A stretch of DNA of 64,000 nucleotides from Marinomonas shanghaiensis (lineage in GTDB: Bacteria; Pseudomonadota; Gammaproteobacteria; Pseudomonadales; Marinomonadaceae), in assembly GCF_003259175.1 (NCBI RefSeq), contig NZ_QGOK01000019.1:1-64000 (forward strand). The letters are read 5' to 3'. A model generated the notes under the pieces. The model was not told the origin of the DNA, made no database searches, and saw only the letters and a program-made list of their open reading frames with translations. The translations under genes were made by a program, and so were the position numbers. Of the stretch, positions 27,102-36,309 are shown one piece after another (the stretch's first letter is position 1; every line of letters starts with the position of its first letter).

Positions 27102-28013
27102 ATGCAAATTTATAAGATTGAAACAGAAGAAAATGGCAGAGAACTAACGATTCACGGGAATCATGATTTCCCCTGTGGTTCTTATGACGAACGCTTTTCA
27201 CATTTTGTTAGTGGCGAAGTACCGTGGCATTGGCACAGTGAAATAGAAATCGTATTGGTTATAGAAGGCGCCACTAAGGTCGAATGCCTTAATTCCAGTG
27301 ACATAGTGAAGACTGGAGAAATGATTTTTATCAATGCCAATACCTTACACAAGCTAACCAACCACAGTAAGGAAGACTGCCGAATACTGAATGTGGTGTT
27401 CAATCCAAAAATGCTTGGAGGTGTTGGTTATGGGCTAATTTATAAAAAACATGTGCTTCCTGTTATCAATAACAAAGAGCTGCTGTTTTATAAATTCTGT
27501 GGTGATAAAGCTTGGCACAAGACAGCGATCAATGAGCTTATTTCTGCCTTTGATGTGTGGGCTGAGCAAGGTTCTGATCGTGAGTTTTATATGAACATAG
27601 CACTAATGAAATTTTGGCACATTTTCTGTACCAATCAGCAAGATATCATCGCGAGCCAAAGCACCACAAAGGGACATGAGAGAAGAGTTCAATCCTTGCT
27701 AAATTTTATTCATAGCAATTACAAAGAACGTATTTCCATTGCCGATATTAGCCAAGCTGCAAACATCAGTGAAAGTGAGTGTTATCGTATCTTTCGCAAC
27801 GCTTTGAGTTGCTCACCAAACAGTTATTTATTGGATTATAGGTTGCGCAGATCTGTTCAACTTCTAACCGAAAGTAATAAAAAAATCGCCGATATTGCTT
27901 ACGAGATTGGTTTCAATTGCTCTACCTATTTCGCCAAAAAATTCAAACAAGCCTTCAATGTTACCCCTATGCAATTTCGGAAAAACTACCGTCTAACCCT
28001 AGGGAAACTATAA
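27102..28013 (+). CDS. AraC-family regulator with cupin sensor domain
   Basis: 303 residues. The N-terminal half is a cupin: VPWHWHSEIEIVLVIEGATK contains the His pair and the beta-barrel glycine, followed by GEMIFINANTLHKL. The C-terminal AraC DNA-binding domain has two helix-turn-helices, ISIADISQAANISESECYRI and KIADIAYEIGFNCSTYFAKKF, and ends with TPMQFRKNYR. The architecture is that of regulators sensing sugars or similar small molecules. It is divergent from the MFS transporter gene and is its likely activator. Confidence 0.92.
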   Translation: MQIYKIETEENGRELTIHGNHDFPCGSYDERFSHFVSGEVPWHWHSEIEIVLVIEGATKVECLNSSDIVKTGEMIFINANTLHKLTNHSKEDCRILNVVFNPKMLGGVGYGLIYKKHVLPVINNKELLFYKFCGDKAWHKTAINELISAFDVWAEQGSDREFYMNIALMKFWHIFCTNQQDIIASQSTTKGHERRVQSLLNFIHSNYKERISIADISQAANISESECYRIFRNALSCSPNSYLLDYRLRRSVQLLTESNKKIADIAYEIGFNCSTYFAKKFKQAFNVTPMQFRKNYRLTLGKL

Positions 28014-28072
28014 ACAAGCCTTCTTGTCTTTATACATGGGTAAAAGCTTGCTATTCGTAAACAGCAAAGACA

Positions 28073-28106
28073 AGACCCAAAAGCCTGATTAAACGCTTTT
28101 GGGTCT
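28073..28106. terminator. hairpin between converging araC-type and hydrolase genes
   Basis: A 12-bp perfect stem (28073-28084 with 28095-28106) encloses a 10-base loop. It lies 60 bases after the AraC gene and 36 bases after the converging hydrolase gene. No strong T-run follows, so efficiency is uncertain. Confidence 0.65.
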
Positions 28107-28142
28107 GCCTAGGTGATCCACTCACTAGGTTTTTAGCTGTTT

Positions 28143-29489
28143 TTAAGAGCCCGCTTTTAAGCTTTCCAATCTCAAGCCACTTGCGCTCCGGTTAGGGAAA
28201 CCTTTCCAGTAGGTATTATCTGGTTTGTCCATACCATTTTTGTCTTTACTCCATTTCCCATCATTGGAAACAGGAACAAGATCAAAGTAGCTCGACATAG
28301 CAGAATCTTGTTTTAAATACTTACCGAGCCATGCGGTAATAAAGTGCGTTGAAATATTGTTCATGCGCACATTGTCCCAAACAGGATCCAGGTAATGCAT
28401 GCTTAAGTTAAAACCCAAGTCCGGAGACAGCACATTGGCTTCTTTCGGTGGTGCCATTGGCGCCCCCGCATTATGATTGGCATAATCAAACGTCAATAAA
28501 GAACGATCAACGCTGCTTGCCGACTTCCATAAAGCACGTACACCCTCTTCATAGCCGACCACATCGTCTACCGAGCCTGCAATAAACAGCATAGGAACGC
28601 GAATGCCTTTTGCTGTGTTTGAATCCATAAAGCGTCTTTTCATCCCTGCTGGGGCGAAAGTCACCGCGGTTTTAATTCGCTCATCAGCTAACGCTAAATA
28701 TGCTTTGCTGCCACTCAAGTACTGGTCCAATGTGCCTTTGGGTGAAGAAAAAAAGCCTTCTCGTTGATCCAAAGCATAGTGTGTTAAACCACCACCCACG
28801 GTCACAACCGTGCCATAGCCGCCCATGGAATAACCAATGATTCCTGTATTGTTTGCATCCACTAAGTTGTACAAAAAGGAGGTTTTGTCTTTGGCTAGTT
28901 GGCTAATTTGATCCAAGACAAACAGCTGATCTTTGGTTCGATTCACCAAGCTTGAACTGATCTTAGATAACGTACTGTAAGTGGAGTCAGTATGATCAAT
29001 CGCAACAACCACATACCCTTTTGAAGCAATATTTTCGGCGATGGGTGACATTAAAAACCGATTACCAGGATAGCCATGAGAAATAATCACCAAGGGGAAG
29101 GCTTGCTTGGTACTTGCTGGCTTGGCGCCTACAATGGCTTTTCCGTGTAAATCAACGAGTGTTTTGCCATCGCGCATAAAAGCGTTAAGTACATGAGAAC
29201 CACTGGCGTTAGCCTCTGCCGGATACCACACCTCAACCGTTAAAGGTCGATCATAATAGGGAAACGCATCCCCCTCTTTTCTATTGACGTCGGTATTTAA
29301 AATATCAATTTGGTTTTTATGAATAAAATCCAGTTGTCTAACGCCAACCGTTTGTTCGCCATAAGCGGCAAGCTCAGGGGCATCGGCCCGTATGATATCG
29401 ATCCTGTTTTCCGCCCTTAAGGTCGAAAATGGGATGCAGGTTGCTACCAATAGCGTCAAGGCGCATCGAGTCATGGGTTTATTTTTCAT
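28143..29489 (-). CDS. exported alpha/beta hydrolase (PAF-acetylhydrolase/dienelactone hydrolase-like)
   Basis: About 448 residues with a signal peptide ending near STLRA. AAGGA is followed at good spacing by two adjacent Met codons; I use 29489 (29492 equally possible, and an ATG at 29498 overlaps the ribosome-binding site). The hydrolase fold shows PLVIISHGYPGNR (oxyanion region), the nucleophile elbow GYSMGGYG and a later FIAGSVDDVVGYEEG with the probable catalytic Asp. The pattern resembles secreted platelet-activating-factor acetylhydrolase-like esterases. It is divergent from a LacI-type regulator, so expression is probably substrate-induced. The natural substrate is unknown. Confidence 0.82.
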   Translation of the reverse strand: MKNKPMTRCALTLLVATCIPFSTLRAENRIDIIRADAPELAAYGEQTVGVRQLDFIHKNQIDILNTDVNRKEGDAFPYYDRPLTVEVWYPAEANASGSHVLNAFMRDGKTLVDLHGKAIVGAKPASTKQAFPLVIISHGYPGNRFLMSPIAENIASKGYVVVAIDHTDSTYSTLSKISSSLVNRTKDQLFVLDQISQLAKDKTSFLYNLVDANNTGIIGYSMGGYGTVVTVGGGLTHYALDQREGFFSSPKGTLDQYLSGSKAYLALADERIKTAVTFAPAGMKRRFMDSNTAKGIRVPMLFIAGSVDDVVGYEEGVRALWKSASSVDRSLLTFDYANHNAGAPMAPPKEANVLSPDLGFNLSMHYLDPVWDNVRMNNISTHFITAWLGKYLKQDSAMSSYFDLVPVSNDGKWSKDKNGMDKPDNTYWKGFPNRSASGLRLESLKAGS

Positions 29490-29570
29490 CATAACCATCC
29501 TTATTATCTTTATTTTTGAAGAGTAAAACGCTTACCAAGCGGTATTTTTAACATTGGCTTAATCTTTAGG

Positions 29571-29580
29571 TAATCGATTA
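29571..29580. promoter_or_regulatory. LacI-type operator candidate
   Basis: TAATCGATTA is a perfect palindrome centred on CG, the hallmark of LacI/PurR-family operators, and is flanked by GG and ACC that nearly extend the symmetry. It lies between the hydrolase gene and the divergent LacI-type gene. A second short palindrome, CGCTT-ACC-AAGCG, is at 29529-29541. Confidence 0.55.
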
Positions 29581-29722
29581 ACCAAACAAAGTATAAACAC
29601 GATAATCCTTCCTTCTCAAGCCCTAAAACAGTCATTGCTCAATGAATCAACCGGCTTGCTTGTTGCCCTTATCAAACGCAGTTAGAATCTTTACACACCA
29701 AAGCCCTTGCTAAGGATATGTC

Positions 29723-30784
29723 ATGCCGCCCAACCAACGTCGTAAACAAAAGCACACCACAACCAACCGAGTGTCTTTGGCTATGGTGGCGGCTCATGCC
29801 AATGTATCGACGGCAACCGCTTCTCGTATTATCAACGGCATAACCAACAAGGCGTCCGAACAAACCATTATTCAGGTTAAAAAGGCGGTGGAAGAATTAG
29901 GCTACCGGCCAGCGAGCATTGGCAGAGCCTTAAGATGTCAGGAAAGCCGTATGGTGGGGGTGTTAGCGGCAAGCTTGGCTAACCCCACCATGTCTGCCAT
30001 CGCCTCCTCCATAGAGTGGGCATTAAGAGACGAAGGCTACATCATGTCCCTTTGTGACACCCATGAAGAAGCCGACATTCAAGACGAATATTTACGAGAA
30101 ATGCAGTCTCAGCTCGCTCGCGCTGTGGTCATAATTGGTGCCGTACAAAGTGAGTTACTCAATGATTACCGTCATAATGGCACGACACTCCTGTTTGTTA
30201 ATCGCCCAGCACCAGACCAAAAAAACAGCCATTATGTTGGGATCAACAATTACCAAGCCGGAGTCGATGTTGCCAATACCCTTTTGCAGAATGGAAAACG
30301 ACACATTGGGATTATTCATGCGTCTTTAGAATTTACCGCGGCTGCCGAACGGCGTAGAGGCTTATTAGATAGGCTGTCTGAGGAAGGCATTCACCCTAAC
30401 GATGTGCCTCATGCCCATAGTGAAGGGCTCAATCATCTGGAAGTTGGCTATAAAAGTATGGAGACTTTTTTGGAGATGCCCAATAGACCCGATGTCATCG
30501 TTTGTCTAAGCGATATGCTGGCCTATGGTGCCTATCGTCTTACTCAGGAAATGGGGTTAGATCCTGTCGAAGACTTCACTTTTTTTGGCTTTGATGACAA
30601 CCCGCTTAACCCTTGGGTTGCTGGCTGGCTAAACTCGGTTGGCGTTCCTGCAAGCGCCTATGGCCCCGCCACAGTTGCCACCTTAAAGGCCATTTGGAAT
30701 CAATCACCACCAACCGAGCCTGTTTATCTTCCACATCAATTTCGTTTGAATAAAGCGTTTTTTCTTCTGTCACTGAAAAAATAA
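29723..30784 (+). CDS. LacI-family transcriptional regulator
   Basis: 353 residues. After a basic 16-residue tail, the LacI helix-turn-helix and hinge are clear: VSLAMVAAHANVSTATASRI, then LGYRPASIGRAL. The periplasmic-binding-protein-like sensor follows, with MVGVLAASLANPTMSAIA, HIGIIHASLEFTAAAERRRG and the C-terminal FFGFDDNPLNPW. The Cys-containing linker RALRCQES is unremarkable. It is divergent from the exported hydrolase, whose control region contains a CG-centred palindrome. The effector is likely a sugar-like or small organic ligand, but it cannot be named. Confidence 0.92.
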   Translation: MPPNQRRKQKHTTTNRVSLAMVAAHANVSTATASRIINGITNKASEQTIIQVKKAVEELGYRPASIGRALRCQESRMVGVLAASLANPTMSAIASSIEWALRDEGYIMSLCDTHEEADIQDEYLREMQSQLARAVVIIGAVQSELLNDYRHNGTTLLFVNRPAPDQKNSHYVGINNYQAGVDVANTLLQNGKRHIGIIHASLEFTAAAERRRGLLDRLSEEGIHPNDVPHAHSEGLNHLEVGYKSMETFLEMPNRPDVIVCLSDMLAYGAYRLTQEMGLDPVEDFTFFGFDDNPLNPWVAGWLNSVGVPASAYGPATVATLKAIWNQSPPTEPVYLPHQFRLNKAFFLLSLKK

Positions 30785-30861
30785 GTTATCTCATGGCTAA
30801 TCTGATCAACTTCTCACGTTATCAGGATACGCCTCAAATTTTGCTTTTACGCTAGGCAACA

Positions 30862-31437
30862 TTAAAGCAAACCCTGTAATTTAGCGTATTGCAGCAACAT
30901 AATGGTTTTTCCGTCTTTAATTTCACCAGATTCCACCATGGAACAAGCTAGCTGGAAATCTAACTCAAGCACTTCAATATTCTCCTGTTCATGCTCAAGC
31001 CCTCCCCCATCAGATACCTTCATGTTGTCAGAGTATTCAGCGACAAAGAAGTACAGAATCTCTGTCACAGAGCCTGGCGACATGTAAGCTTCAAAGATTT
31101 TCTTTACTCGCTCGACTTTAAAACCCGTTTCTTCTTCTGTCTCTCGTTTTATGCAAACTTCAGGGTTATCTTGGTCTAATAATCCAGCACAAGACTCAAT
31201 CAACATGCCATCCTGATTGCCATTCACAAAAGTAGGCATTCTAAATTGTCGCGTCAGTACGACCGTCTTTTTTTCAACGTTGTAGAGCAAAATAGTCGCT
31301 CCGTTACCTCTATCATAAGCCTCTCGCTCCTGACGTTGCCACTGACCATTTTTGCCCTTTAGTTCAAAAGAGAACTTATTCAAGGTATACCAATTGTCAG
31401 ATAAAAGCGTTTTTTCAATGTTGCGAATGTCTGTCAT
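30862..31437 (-). CDS. nudK: GDP-mannose pyrophosphatase NudK (Nudix)
   Basis: 191 residues, very close in pattern to E. coli NudK: the Nudix region reads [20 protein letters not shown] followed by EETGF, with the same family-specific insertion, then [17 protein letters not shown] and [16 protein letters not shown]. NudK hydrolyses GDP-mannose to GMP and mannose-1-phosphate and can act on other nucleotide sugars. The catalytic Glu residues of RETEEETG are intact. It is divergent from a PRPP-synthetase-like gene across about 260 bases; a functional link through nucleotide recycling is possible but unproven. Confidence 0.9.
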   Translation of the reverse strand: MTDIRNIEKTLLSDNWYTLNKFSFELKGKNGQWQRQEREAYDRGNGATILLYNVEKKTVVLTRQFRMPTFVNGNQDGMLIESCAGLLDQDNPEVCIKRETEEETGFKVERVKKIFEAYMSPGSVTEILYFFVAEYSDNMKVSDGGGLEHEQENIEVLELDFQLACSMVESGEIKDGKTIMLLQYAKLQGLL

Positions 31438-31695
31438 GACCGCACTGGTTCCTAAAAAAGTTTATAAAAGAGAGCAACCAAATATAACAGGATGAGAAGG
31501 CTTTATTCTATCCGTTCGGATGAGGACTTTAAAAATAGACAGAGCAACGATAACAACACTGAACTTGATCACAAACAGTCCTCGCAACCTCTAATCCATA
31601 TAAAAATGTCATTTATCCTCAATCAACCCTATCGAAATAAGCCCACAAGTATTAAAATCAGCGCAAATTCCCCTACCCTTAGTTAAGGATCTCTC

Positions 31696-32907
31696 ATGAC
31701 TTTGTCGACCGGTCAGGCTACTAATGTTGTCGTTGTTAGTAACTCTTCCGATAATCCCTTTGCTATTGATGTCGCCTATGCAATGGGACAACATGAAGAC
31801 ATCGCTGATTTAATCAGTATGAAGCAGTTCATGAATTCCGAGTTTTGCCCTCGATTTATTTCCGATGAAGCCGATTTCGATAACATTGGGCGTAAGCTCA
31901 AGGGGAAAGCGGTTATTATCGTTAGTACTGGCAGTCATGTAAAAAGTCGTCAAGAACTGGCCATGTCTAACCTGATCATCGCCCGTGCAGCAAAAGAGAA
32001 TGGTGCTGACCGCGTTATTCTGGTTGAACCAGATCTTTTTTACAGCGCACAAGATCGTGGCCCACATCAGAGCTTAGGTGAAACCAGTTTTGAGCGTGAT
32101 ATCCAAGACGTAAAAAAATTCGATGGCCAGCCTTTTACCGCCAAACTTTATGCACAGTTGCTAAAACTGTCCGGCGTGGACACTGTGATGACCATTCACA
32201 ACCATTCTGAATCCGTGCAAAAGATGTTTACCGAGGTGTTTGAAGGCGACTTCCACAACCTTATCCCATACGAGATCTACGCCCATTACTTGTTGAATTC
32301 GAATATTCTTAACTATGGTGAAGATGGTGAAGGACTTGTTCTTTGTGCACCAGACAAAGGTGCCCGAGACTTCGTCAAAGAAATGTATAAAACATTGGGT
32401 CTGAGCAAAGCAAAATTCATCATGCTGGATAAAGACCGTACCGCTGAACGCAAAGTTGAAATCACATTACACAAAGAAAGCGAACATACTTTCGACGGCC
32501 TAGATGGCGCGAGTATTGTGCTATTCGATGACATGGTTCGTACGGGCTCTACCGTGGTGAAATCTTGCCAATTCTTACAACAAATCAATCCTGAGCGCAT
32601 GGTGTTTGCGGTATCGCATTTCTATGCCAGCGATGAAGGTCGCGAGCGTATGGCGCACCCAGCCATTGGCGAAATTTTGACACTGAATACCTTACCAACG
32701 ATTTTGAACCGTGATGAACAAGGTCGCTTGCGTAAGAAAATGGTGGTATTGAAAGTGGAAAAATGGCTTGCTCAAGAACTTTGCAACATTCTTGATTTGC
32801 CACAAACACATGAGCCGAACCCTTACAAAATTGATATGTCGTCTAAAAACCCTCGTTTTAAACGCAAAATCTGGTTTAGTGAAGAATTGTCTGAGCTAAA
32901 AAGCTAA
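31696..32907 (+). CDS. PRPP-synthetase-like protein (long, atypical ribose-phosphate pyrophosphokinase)
   Basis: 403 residues, clearly longer than the roughly 315-residue housekeeping Prs. Phosphoribosyltransferase fold: the ATP-loop counterpart PDLFYSAQDRGPHQ (112-125), APDKGARDFVK (218-228) and an excellent PRPP-binding loop FDDMVRTGST (277-286). The N-terminal half differs from ordinary Prs and the C-terminus carries a basic extension ending in RFKRKIWFSEEL. It is therefore probably a second, specialised PRPP-forming enzyme or a sensor derived from one. AAGGA precedes the ATG well. It is monocistronic with a strong terminator. Confidence 0.82.
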   Translation: MTLSTGQATNVVVVSNSSDNPFAIDVAYAMGQHEDIADLISMKQFMNSEFCPRFISDEADFDNIGRKLKGKAVIIVSTGSHVKSRQELAMSNLIIARAAKENGADRVILVEPDLFYSAQDRGPHQSLGETSFERDIQDVKKFDGQPFTAKLYAQLLKLSGVDTVMTIHNHSESVQKMFTEVFEGDFHNLIPYEIYAHYLLNSNILNYGEDGEGLVLCAPDKGARDFVKEMYKTLGLSKAKFIMLDKDRTAERKVEITLHKESEHTFDGLDGASIVLFDDMVRTGSTVVKSCQFLQQINPERMVFAVSHFYASDEGRERMAHPAIGEILTLNTLPTILNRDEQGRLRKKMVVLKVEKWLAQELCNILDLPQTHEPNPYKIDMSSKNPRFKRKIWFSEELSELKS

Positions 32908-32933
32908 TACTGCTAGTCACTTAGATTTCCCAT

Positions 32934-32961
32934 AAAAATGCCGCGATCACGCGGCATTTTT
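32934..32961. terminator. bidirectional rho-independent terminator
   Basis: A 12-bp perfect stem (32934-32945 with 32950-32961), loop ATCA, with A5 left and T5 right. It separates the PRPP-synthetase-like gene from the converging gene at 32987. Confidence 0.93.
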
Positions 32962-32986
32962 GTTTCTGTTCGATGTAACTTCTTTG

Positions 32987-33571
32987 CTAAGCACGAAAAG
33001 CCAATAAAAGGATGTCTTTGATTTTACGATCGATTTCTACTTGAGCAGTCTCAAAATCCGCTCGTTCTACCTTGTACAAGAACGGCTGAACACCACGTAA
33101 TTTCTTAATGGCTTGTGGATCTTCCGCTAACAAAACCGCCACATAAGAAAAGGCATCGTAGTAGGGAAACGCTTGTTCACGCAATGCGTTCAAGTAGGAG
33201 TCAACCGACGCCTCGCCAAACACTTGTTTTATCGCCGTCACTGCGCCAAAAACAGCAACGCCTTCACATAAGGCTGTTGTTTTCACTCCTTCAAAACCCA
33301 CTGGATACTGGCCGCGAACCATCTCTTGAATGACATCGGCTAACAACATGACGTCATTACTAAAGACTCTTGCTGGCATGTGAATTTTATAGCAATAAGG
33401 TTCACCGGCGTGCTCAAAGACCGCACTTGGTTTGGCAATATCATCCCAAACCTCAAAGCCATCAAATTTGGCTTCCTCAACGGCTTCACCAAAAAGAAAC
33501 TCGACTGCAGGCAACCAAGCCGCTCGCAATTTCTCTAATTTATTTACTTCTGTTGAGTAAGTGTCTGCCAC
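32987..33571 (-). CDS. conserved-looking protein of unknown function
   Basis: A 194-residue soluble, acidic protein that I do not recognise. It has no signal peptide, membrane helix or obvious catalytic motif. The order of helices, with DVIQEMVRGQYPVGFEGVKT followed by ALCEGVAVFGAVTAI, recalls zincin-like proteins with the HExxH site lost, but that is only an impression. Codon use and a downstream terminator indicate a real gene. It stands alone between the PRPP-synthetase-like gene and the YbiI-like gene. Confidence 0.6.
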   Translation of the reverse strand: MADTYSTEVNKLEKLRAAWLPAVEFLFGEAVEEAKFDGFEVWDDIAKPSAVFEHAGEPYCYKIHMPARVFSNDVMLLADVIQEMVRGQYPVGFEGVKTTALCEGVAVFGAVTAIKQVFGEASVDSYLNALREQAFPYYDAFSYVAVLLAEDPQAIKKLRGVQPFLYKVERADFETAQVEIDRKIKDILLLAFRA

Positions 33572-33757
33572 AACCTCATCCTTATTTATTCTGAAAGAAA
33601 TAGAGCGTCAGACTCATGGTCAACACACTCTTTTAGATAGAAGAAACCTTACCATACTGAAGAGAATCAAGCAGGAAAAATTCGATGATAAATAGCTAGA
33701 TTCAGTGAATAACAATGGAATTTAGATCAATGAAACCGAGGAAAACAACGAACAACC

Positions 33758-34021
33758 TCACCTGAGCTGACTGTCCTTACTGCCCGCTCGATTATACCAA
33801 GAAGTCCGTCCTTTCTTCTCTTGCTCAGACTGGCATTGAATGCACAAACGCACACCTGAAATGGCTTTGCGACGAGGCTCAGGAATGACGGCATCGCACT
33901 CTTCACAATGGGTCAGACTCTCGCCTTTTGGCAGGCTGTTCTTGGCGCGCTCAACTTCAGAATCGACTGTCGCCTCTATTTGATCTTGTACCGCGCCATC
34001 TTGCGCCCAACCGCTTGCCAT
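33758..34021 (-). CDS. DksA/TraR-type C4 zinc-finger protein (YbiI-like)
   Basis: 87 residues, nearly the same length as E. coli YbiI and beginning and ending alike (MASGWAQDGAV, then SWYNRAGSKDSQLR). The four-cysteine zinc finger is C-x2-C...C-x2-C: HCEECDAVIP and RLCIQCQSE. The short coiled-coil arm before it lacks the acidic tip pair of DksA, so a classical effect on RNA polymerase and ppGpp is uncertain. The function of YbiI itself is not settled. Confidence 0.92.
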   Translation of the reverse strand: MASGWAQDGAVQDQIEATVDSEVERAKNSLPKGESLTHCEECDAVIPEPRRKAISGVRLCIQCQSEQEKKGRTSWYNRAGSKDSQLR

Positions 34022-34188
34022 AATCGTTTGGCCTCACACTCTATAAATAACCAATTTACCGTTTAGCAATCTCTTACAATTGCTTTATTATTGGCCGCTG
34101 TAAAAGACACGCCAAATAATTTTTATTTATTTAACAGCCTACTTATTAAAAAGGAGGCGGCATTAAACCGAGAATAGGTCAAAGTCTC

Positions 34189-35292
34189 ATGAACAAGTCT
34201 CTCATTTCAGCCACTCTTTGTGCGCTTAGTGCCACAAAAATATATGCCGGTGGCATGGATCTATCAAGACAATCCATAGCGCCCCTATTCGAGCAGGGAA
34301 CTTATCTTGAGTTAAGTGTCTATTCCTTAGAGCCAAAAGTATCAGGAAAACTAACGGACTCAATCCAATCAGGAAATGTGGCGAATAGACACTATTTTTT
34401 CGGTGGAGCCTATAAACAAGACGTGTCCAACTCAACATCAATGGCCATTATTATAGATCAACCTTTCGGTGCAGATATTCACTACCCTTCCAGTACGACT
34501 TATCCTCTTTCTGGAACCCGTGCTTCTGTCGATACCCTAGCCATCAGCGGAATCATTCGCTATAAAATAAAGACACCTTTTTCAGTCTATGGCGGACTAA
34601 GAAATGTCACATCCCGTGGTGACGTTACCGTCCATCAGAGATCGAACAATCTACTCTACACAATGACAACAGATACTCAAAACGATTGGGGTTATCTGTT
34701 GGGCGCTGCCTACGACATTCCAGAAATCGCTTTTCGCGCCTCGTTAACCTATCACTCAGCGATAAAAGTAGATTTTGAGAGCAAAGAAAACCTTGTCAGC
34801 TCCTCTTTTGCAAAAGAGACTTCGTTTAACGTCGATATGCCCAAATCAGTAAATTTTGACTTTCAAACTGGTATTACGCAATCCACATTACTTATGTTTT
34901 CTGCACGTTGGGTGGAATGGAAAAATACAAAAATCACCCCCGAACTTTTCACCCAGTTTGTTAATGCCGGAAATAACCTTGTTGGTTTTAGAGAAAACAC
35001 CATCACCTACTCTCTCGGGCTTGGCCAGACACTAACAGACACGCTTACAGGGTTACTCTCCATCTCGTATGAAAAACCATCAGAAAACCTAGTTAGCAAC
35101 CTATCACCGACCGATGGCTTTACGTCATTAACTGCTGGACTTAAATATCAAGCAACACAAAACACAGCCATTACGACAGGCGTATCTTACACATGGATCG
35201 GCGAAGCTAAAGCCAATCTAGCGGGAAATGAAGTAACATTCGAAGACAATCACAGTGTGAATTTTGGGATAAAGCTATCTCATCATTTTTAA
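34189..35292 (+). CDS. FadL/TodX-family outer membrane porin
   Basis: A 367-residue precursor with a signal peptide ending near KIYA. The mature N-terminus GGMDLSRQSIAPLFEQGTYLE matches the plug segment of FadL-type long-chain fatty acid or hydrocarbon transporters. The remainder alternates amphipathic strands, with GLGQTLTDTLTGLLSISYEK near the end, and closes with HHF, the terminal Phe needed for barrel assembly. It is somewhat shorter than E. coli FadL. The substrate is a hydrophobic compound, unspecified. A good AGGAGG precedes the coding region, though it lies farther than usual from the ATG. Confidence 0.85.
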   Translation: MNKSLISATLCALSATKIYAGGMDLSRQSIAPLFEQGTYLELSVYSLEPKVSGKLTDSIQSGNVANRHYFFGGAYKQDVSNSTSMAIIIDQPFGADIHYPSSTTYPLSGTRASVDTLAISGIIRYKIKTPFSVYGGLRNVTSRGDVTVHQRSNNLLYTMTTDTQNDWGYLLGAAYDIPEIAFRASLTYHSAIKVDFESKENLVSSSFAKETSFNVDMPKSVNFDFQTGITQSTLLMFSARWVEWKNTKITPELFTQFVNAGNNLVGFRENTITYSLGLGQTLTDTLTGLLSISYEKPSENLVSNLSPTDGFTSLTAGLKYQATQNTAITTGVSYTWIGEAKANLAGNEVTFEDNHSVNFGIKLSHHF

Positions 35293-35410
35293 TATTGGCA
35301 TAAAAAATAGTAAAAGACCTAATTCCACCTGATCAATGTGACAAATAAGGCCTTTTATCATACAAGGCAAGGTCGCTGTAAGTTGACTTGTGTACGCTTT
35401 TTCACTCTCT

Positions 35411-36046
35411 TTATCGATTACTCAACAATATTCCGCCGCCCATAGCGATAAACAACCCGCCCGTAATTTTGGTGATTTTGGCTTCCATGTTTTTCAGTGA
35501 GAAACGTTTTCCTAGATGCGATATACCAAAGGCGTAACCGATATGCACGCTGGTCACGATAGCGCAGATGGTAATAAACATAACAGAGAATTGTTGGTAC
35601 GCTGGCGACTCTAGCGTTAAAAACTGCGGTAAGAAAGCCGACAAAAATATCAGTGTTTTTGGATTACTGGCAGACACCAAGAAAGCTTCACTAAAGAGCG
35701 CAAGTCCCGTTTTAGTCGCCCCAGTGACGGCTATATTATCTACAGCATCAAACGTTGATTTCTTTTTCGATCTCAAGGCTTTAATACCAAGGTAAATCAA
35801 GTAGGTTCCGCCCATTATTTTCATCGCCAAAAACCAGACAGGTAATGTTTGTAACAGTGCCCCAACCCCTAAAGCTACCAAACACACGATCAAAAATTGA
35901 CAAGTCAAATTCCCGAAAATCGTAATAAAGGCCGATTTCCAACCAAATTGAATGCTGTTTTTAAGCACAAGCAATACATTCGGCCCAGGCGACAGAGTGG
36001 TCACCAAGTAAGCCAAGAAAAATAAAGTCCACAGATGAAAGGTCAT
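35411..36046 (-). CDS. LysE/RhtB-family amino-acid exporter
   Basis: 211 residues and about six helices. The N-terminal signature TLSPGPNVLLVLKNSIQFGW is diagnostic of LysE/RhtB translocators, followed by GGTYLIYLGIKALRSKK and, after a short loop, SASNPKTLIFLSAFLPQFL. It exports an amino acid or derivative such as homoserine or threonine; the specific substrate is not evident. It stands alone, convergent with the FadL gene and divergent from hupE. Confidence 0.9.
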   Translation of the reverse strand: MTFHLWTLFFLAYLVTTLSPGPNVLLVLKNSIQFGWKSAFITIFGNLTCQFLIVCLVALGVGALLQTLPVWFLAMKIMGGTYLIYLGIKALRSKKKSTFDAVDNIAVTGATKTGLALFSEAFLVSASNPKTLIFLSAFLPQFLTLESPAYQQFSVMFITICAIVTSVHIGYAFGISHLGKRFSLKNMEAKITKITGGLFIAMGGGILLSNR

Positions 36047-36258
36047 AGTTTCTCCTTAACGGTATAGCGCCATTAGTGTCTGATTGGTAATGGTGTTTGT
36101 ATCATCCATACAGACCAAAACCTCAGTAAAGACTAATTTATCACCTTATTTCGCCAAAAGCTGAATATTTCGTCATCGATTGGCAATATCATTCAATTTA
36201 CCCTCTCTATAGGTGTGTTAGAATCCTCGCTTCCAGCCGCAAGAGCGGTGGTGTAGAG

Positions 36259-36295
36259 AAGACCATCCTGTAAGGTCTTAATATTCATGAATATT
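36259..36295 (+). promoter_or_regulatory. structured leader upstream of hupE
   Basis: A hairpin with stem AAGACC (36259-36264) and GGTCTT (36274-36279) is followed immediately by a perfect 16-bp palindrome, AATATTCATGAATATT (36280-36295), ending 14 bases before the hupE ATG. The ribosome-binding site TTGGAGA lies just after it. This could be an operator for a metal-responsive regulator or a translational control element. I do not recognise a known riboswitch. Confidence 0.45.
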
Positions 36296-36309
36296 TTGGA
36301 GAAACAACC

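Noticed and set aside
35311..35357. Terminator between the FadL-type and LysE-type genes
   Set aside because: The best stem has an A-C mismatch and a 27-base loop, too weak to annotate.
36061..36309. Cobalamin riboswitch before hupE
   Set aside because: No B12-box-like conserved segment is visible; only a hairpin and a palindrome.
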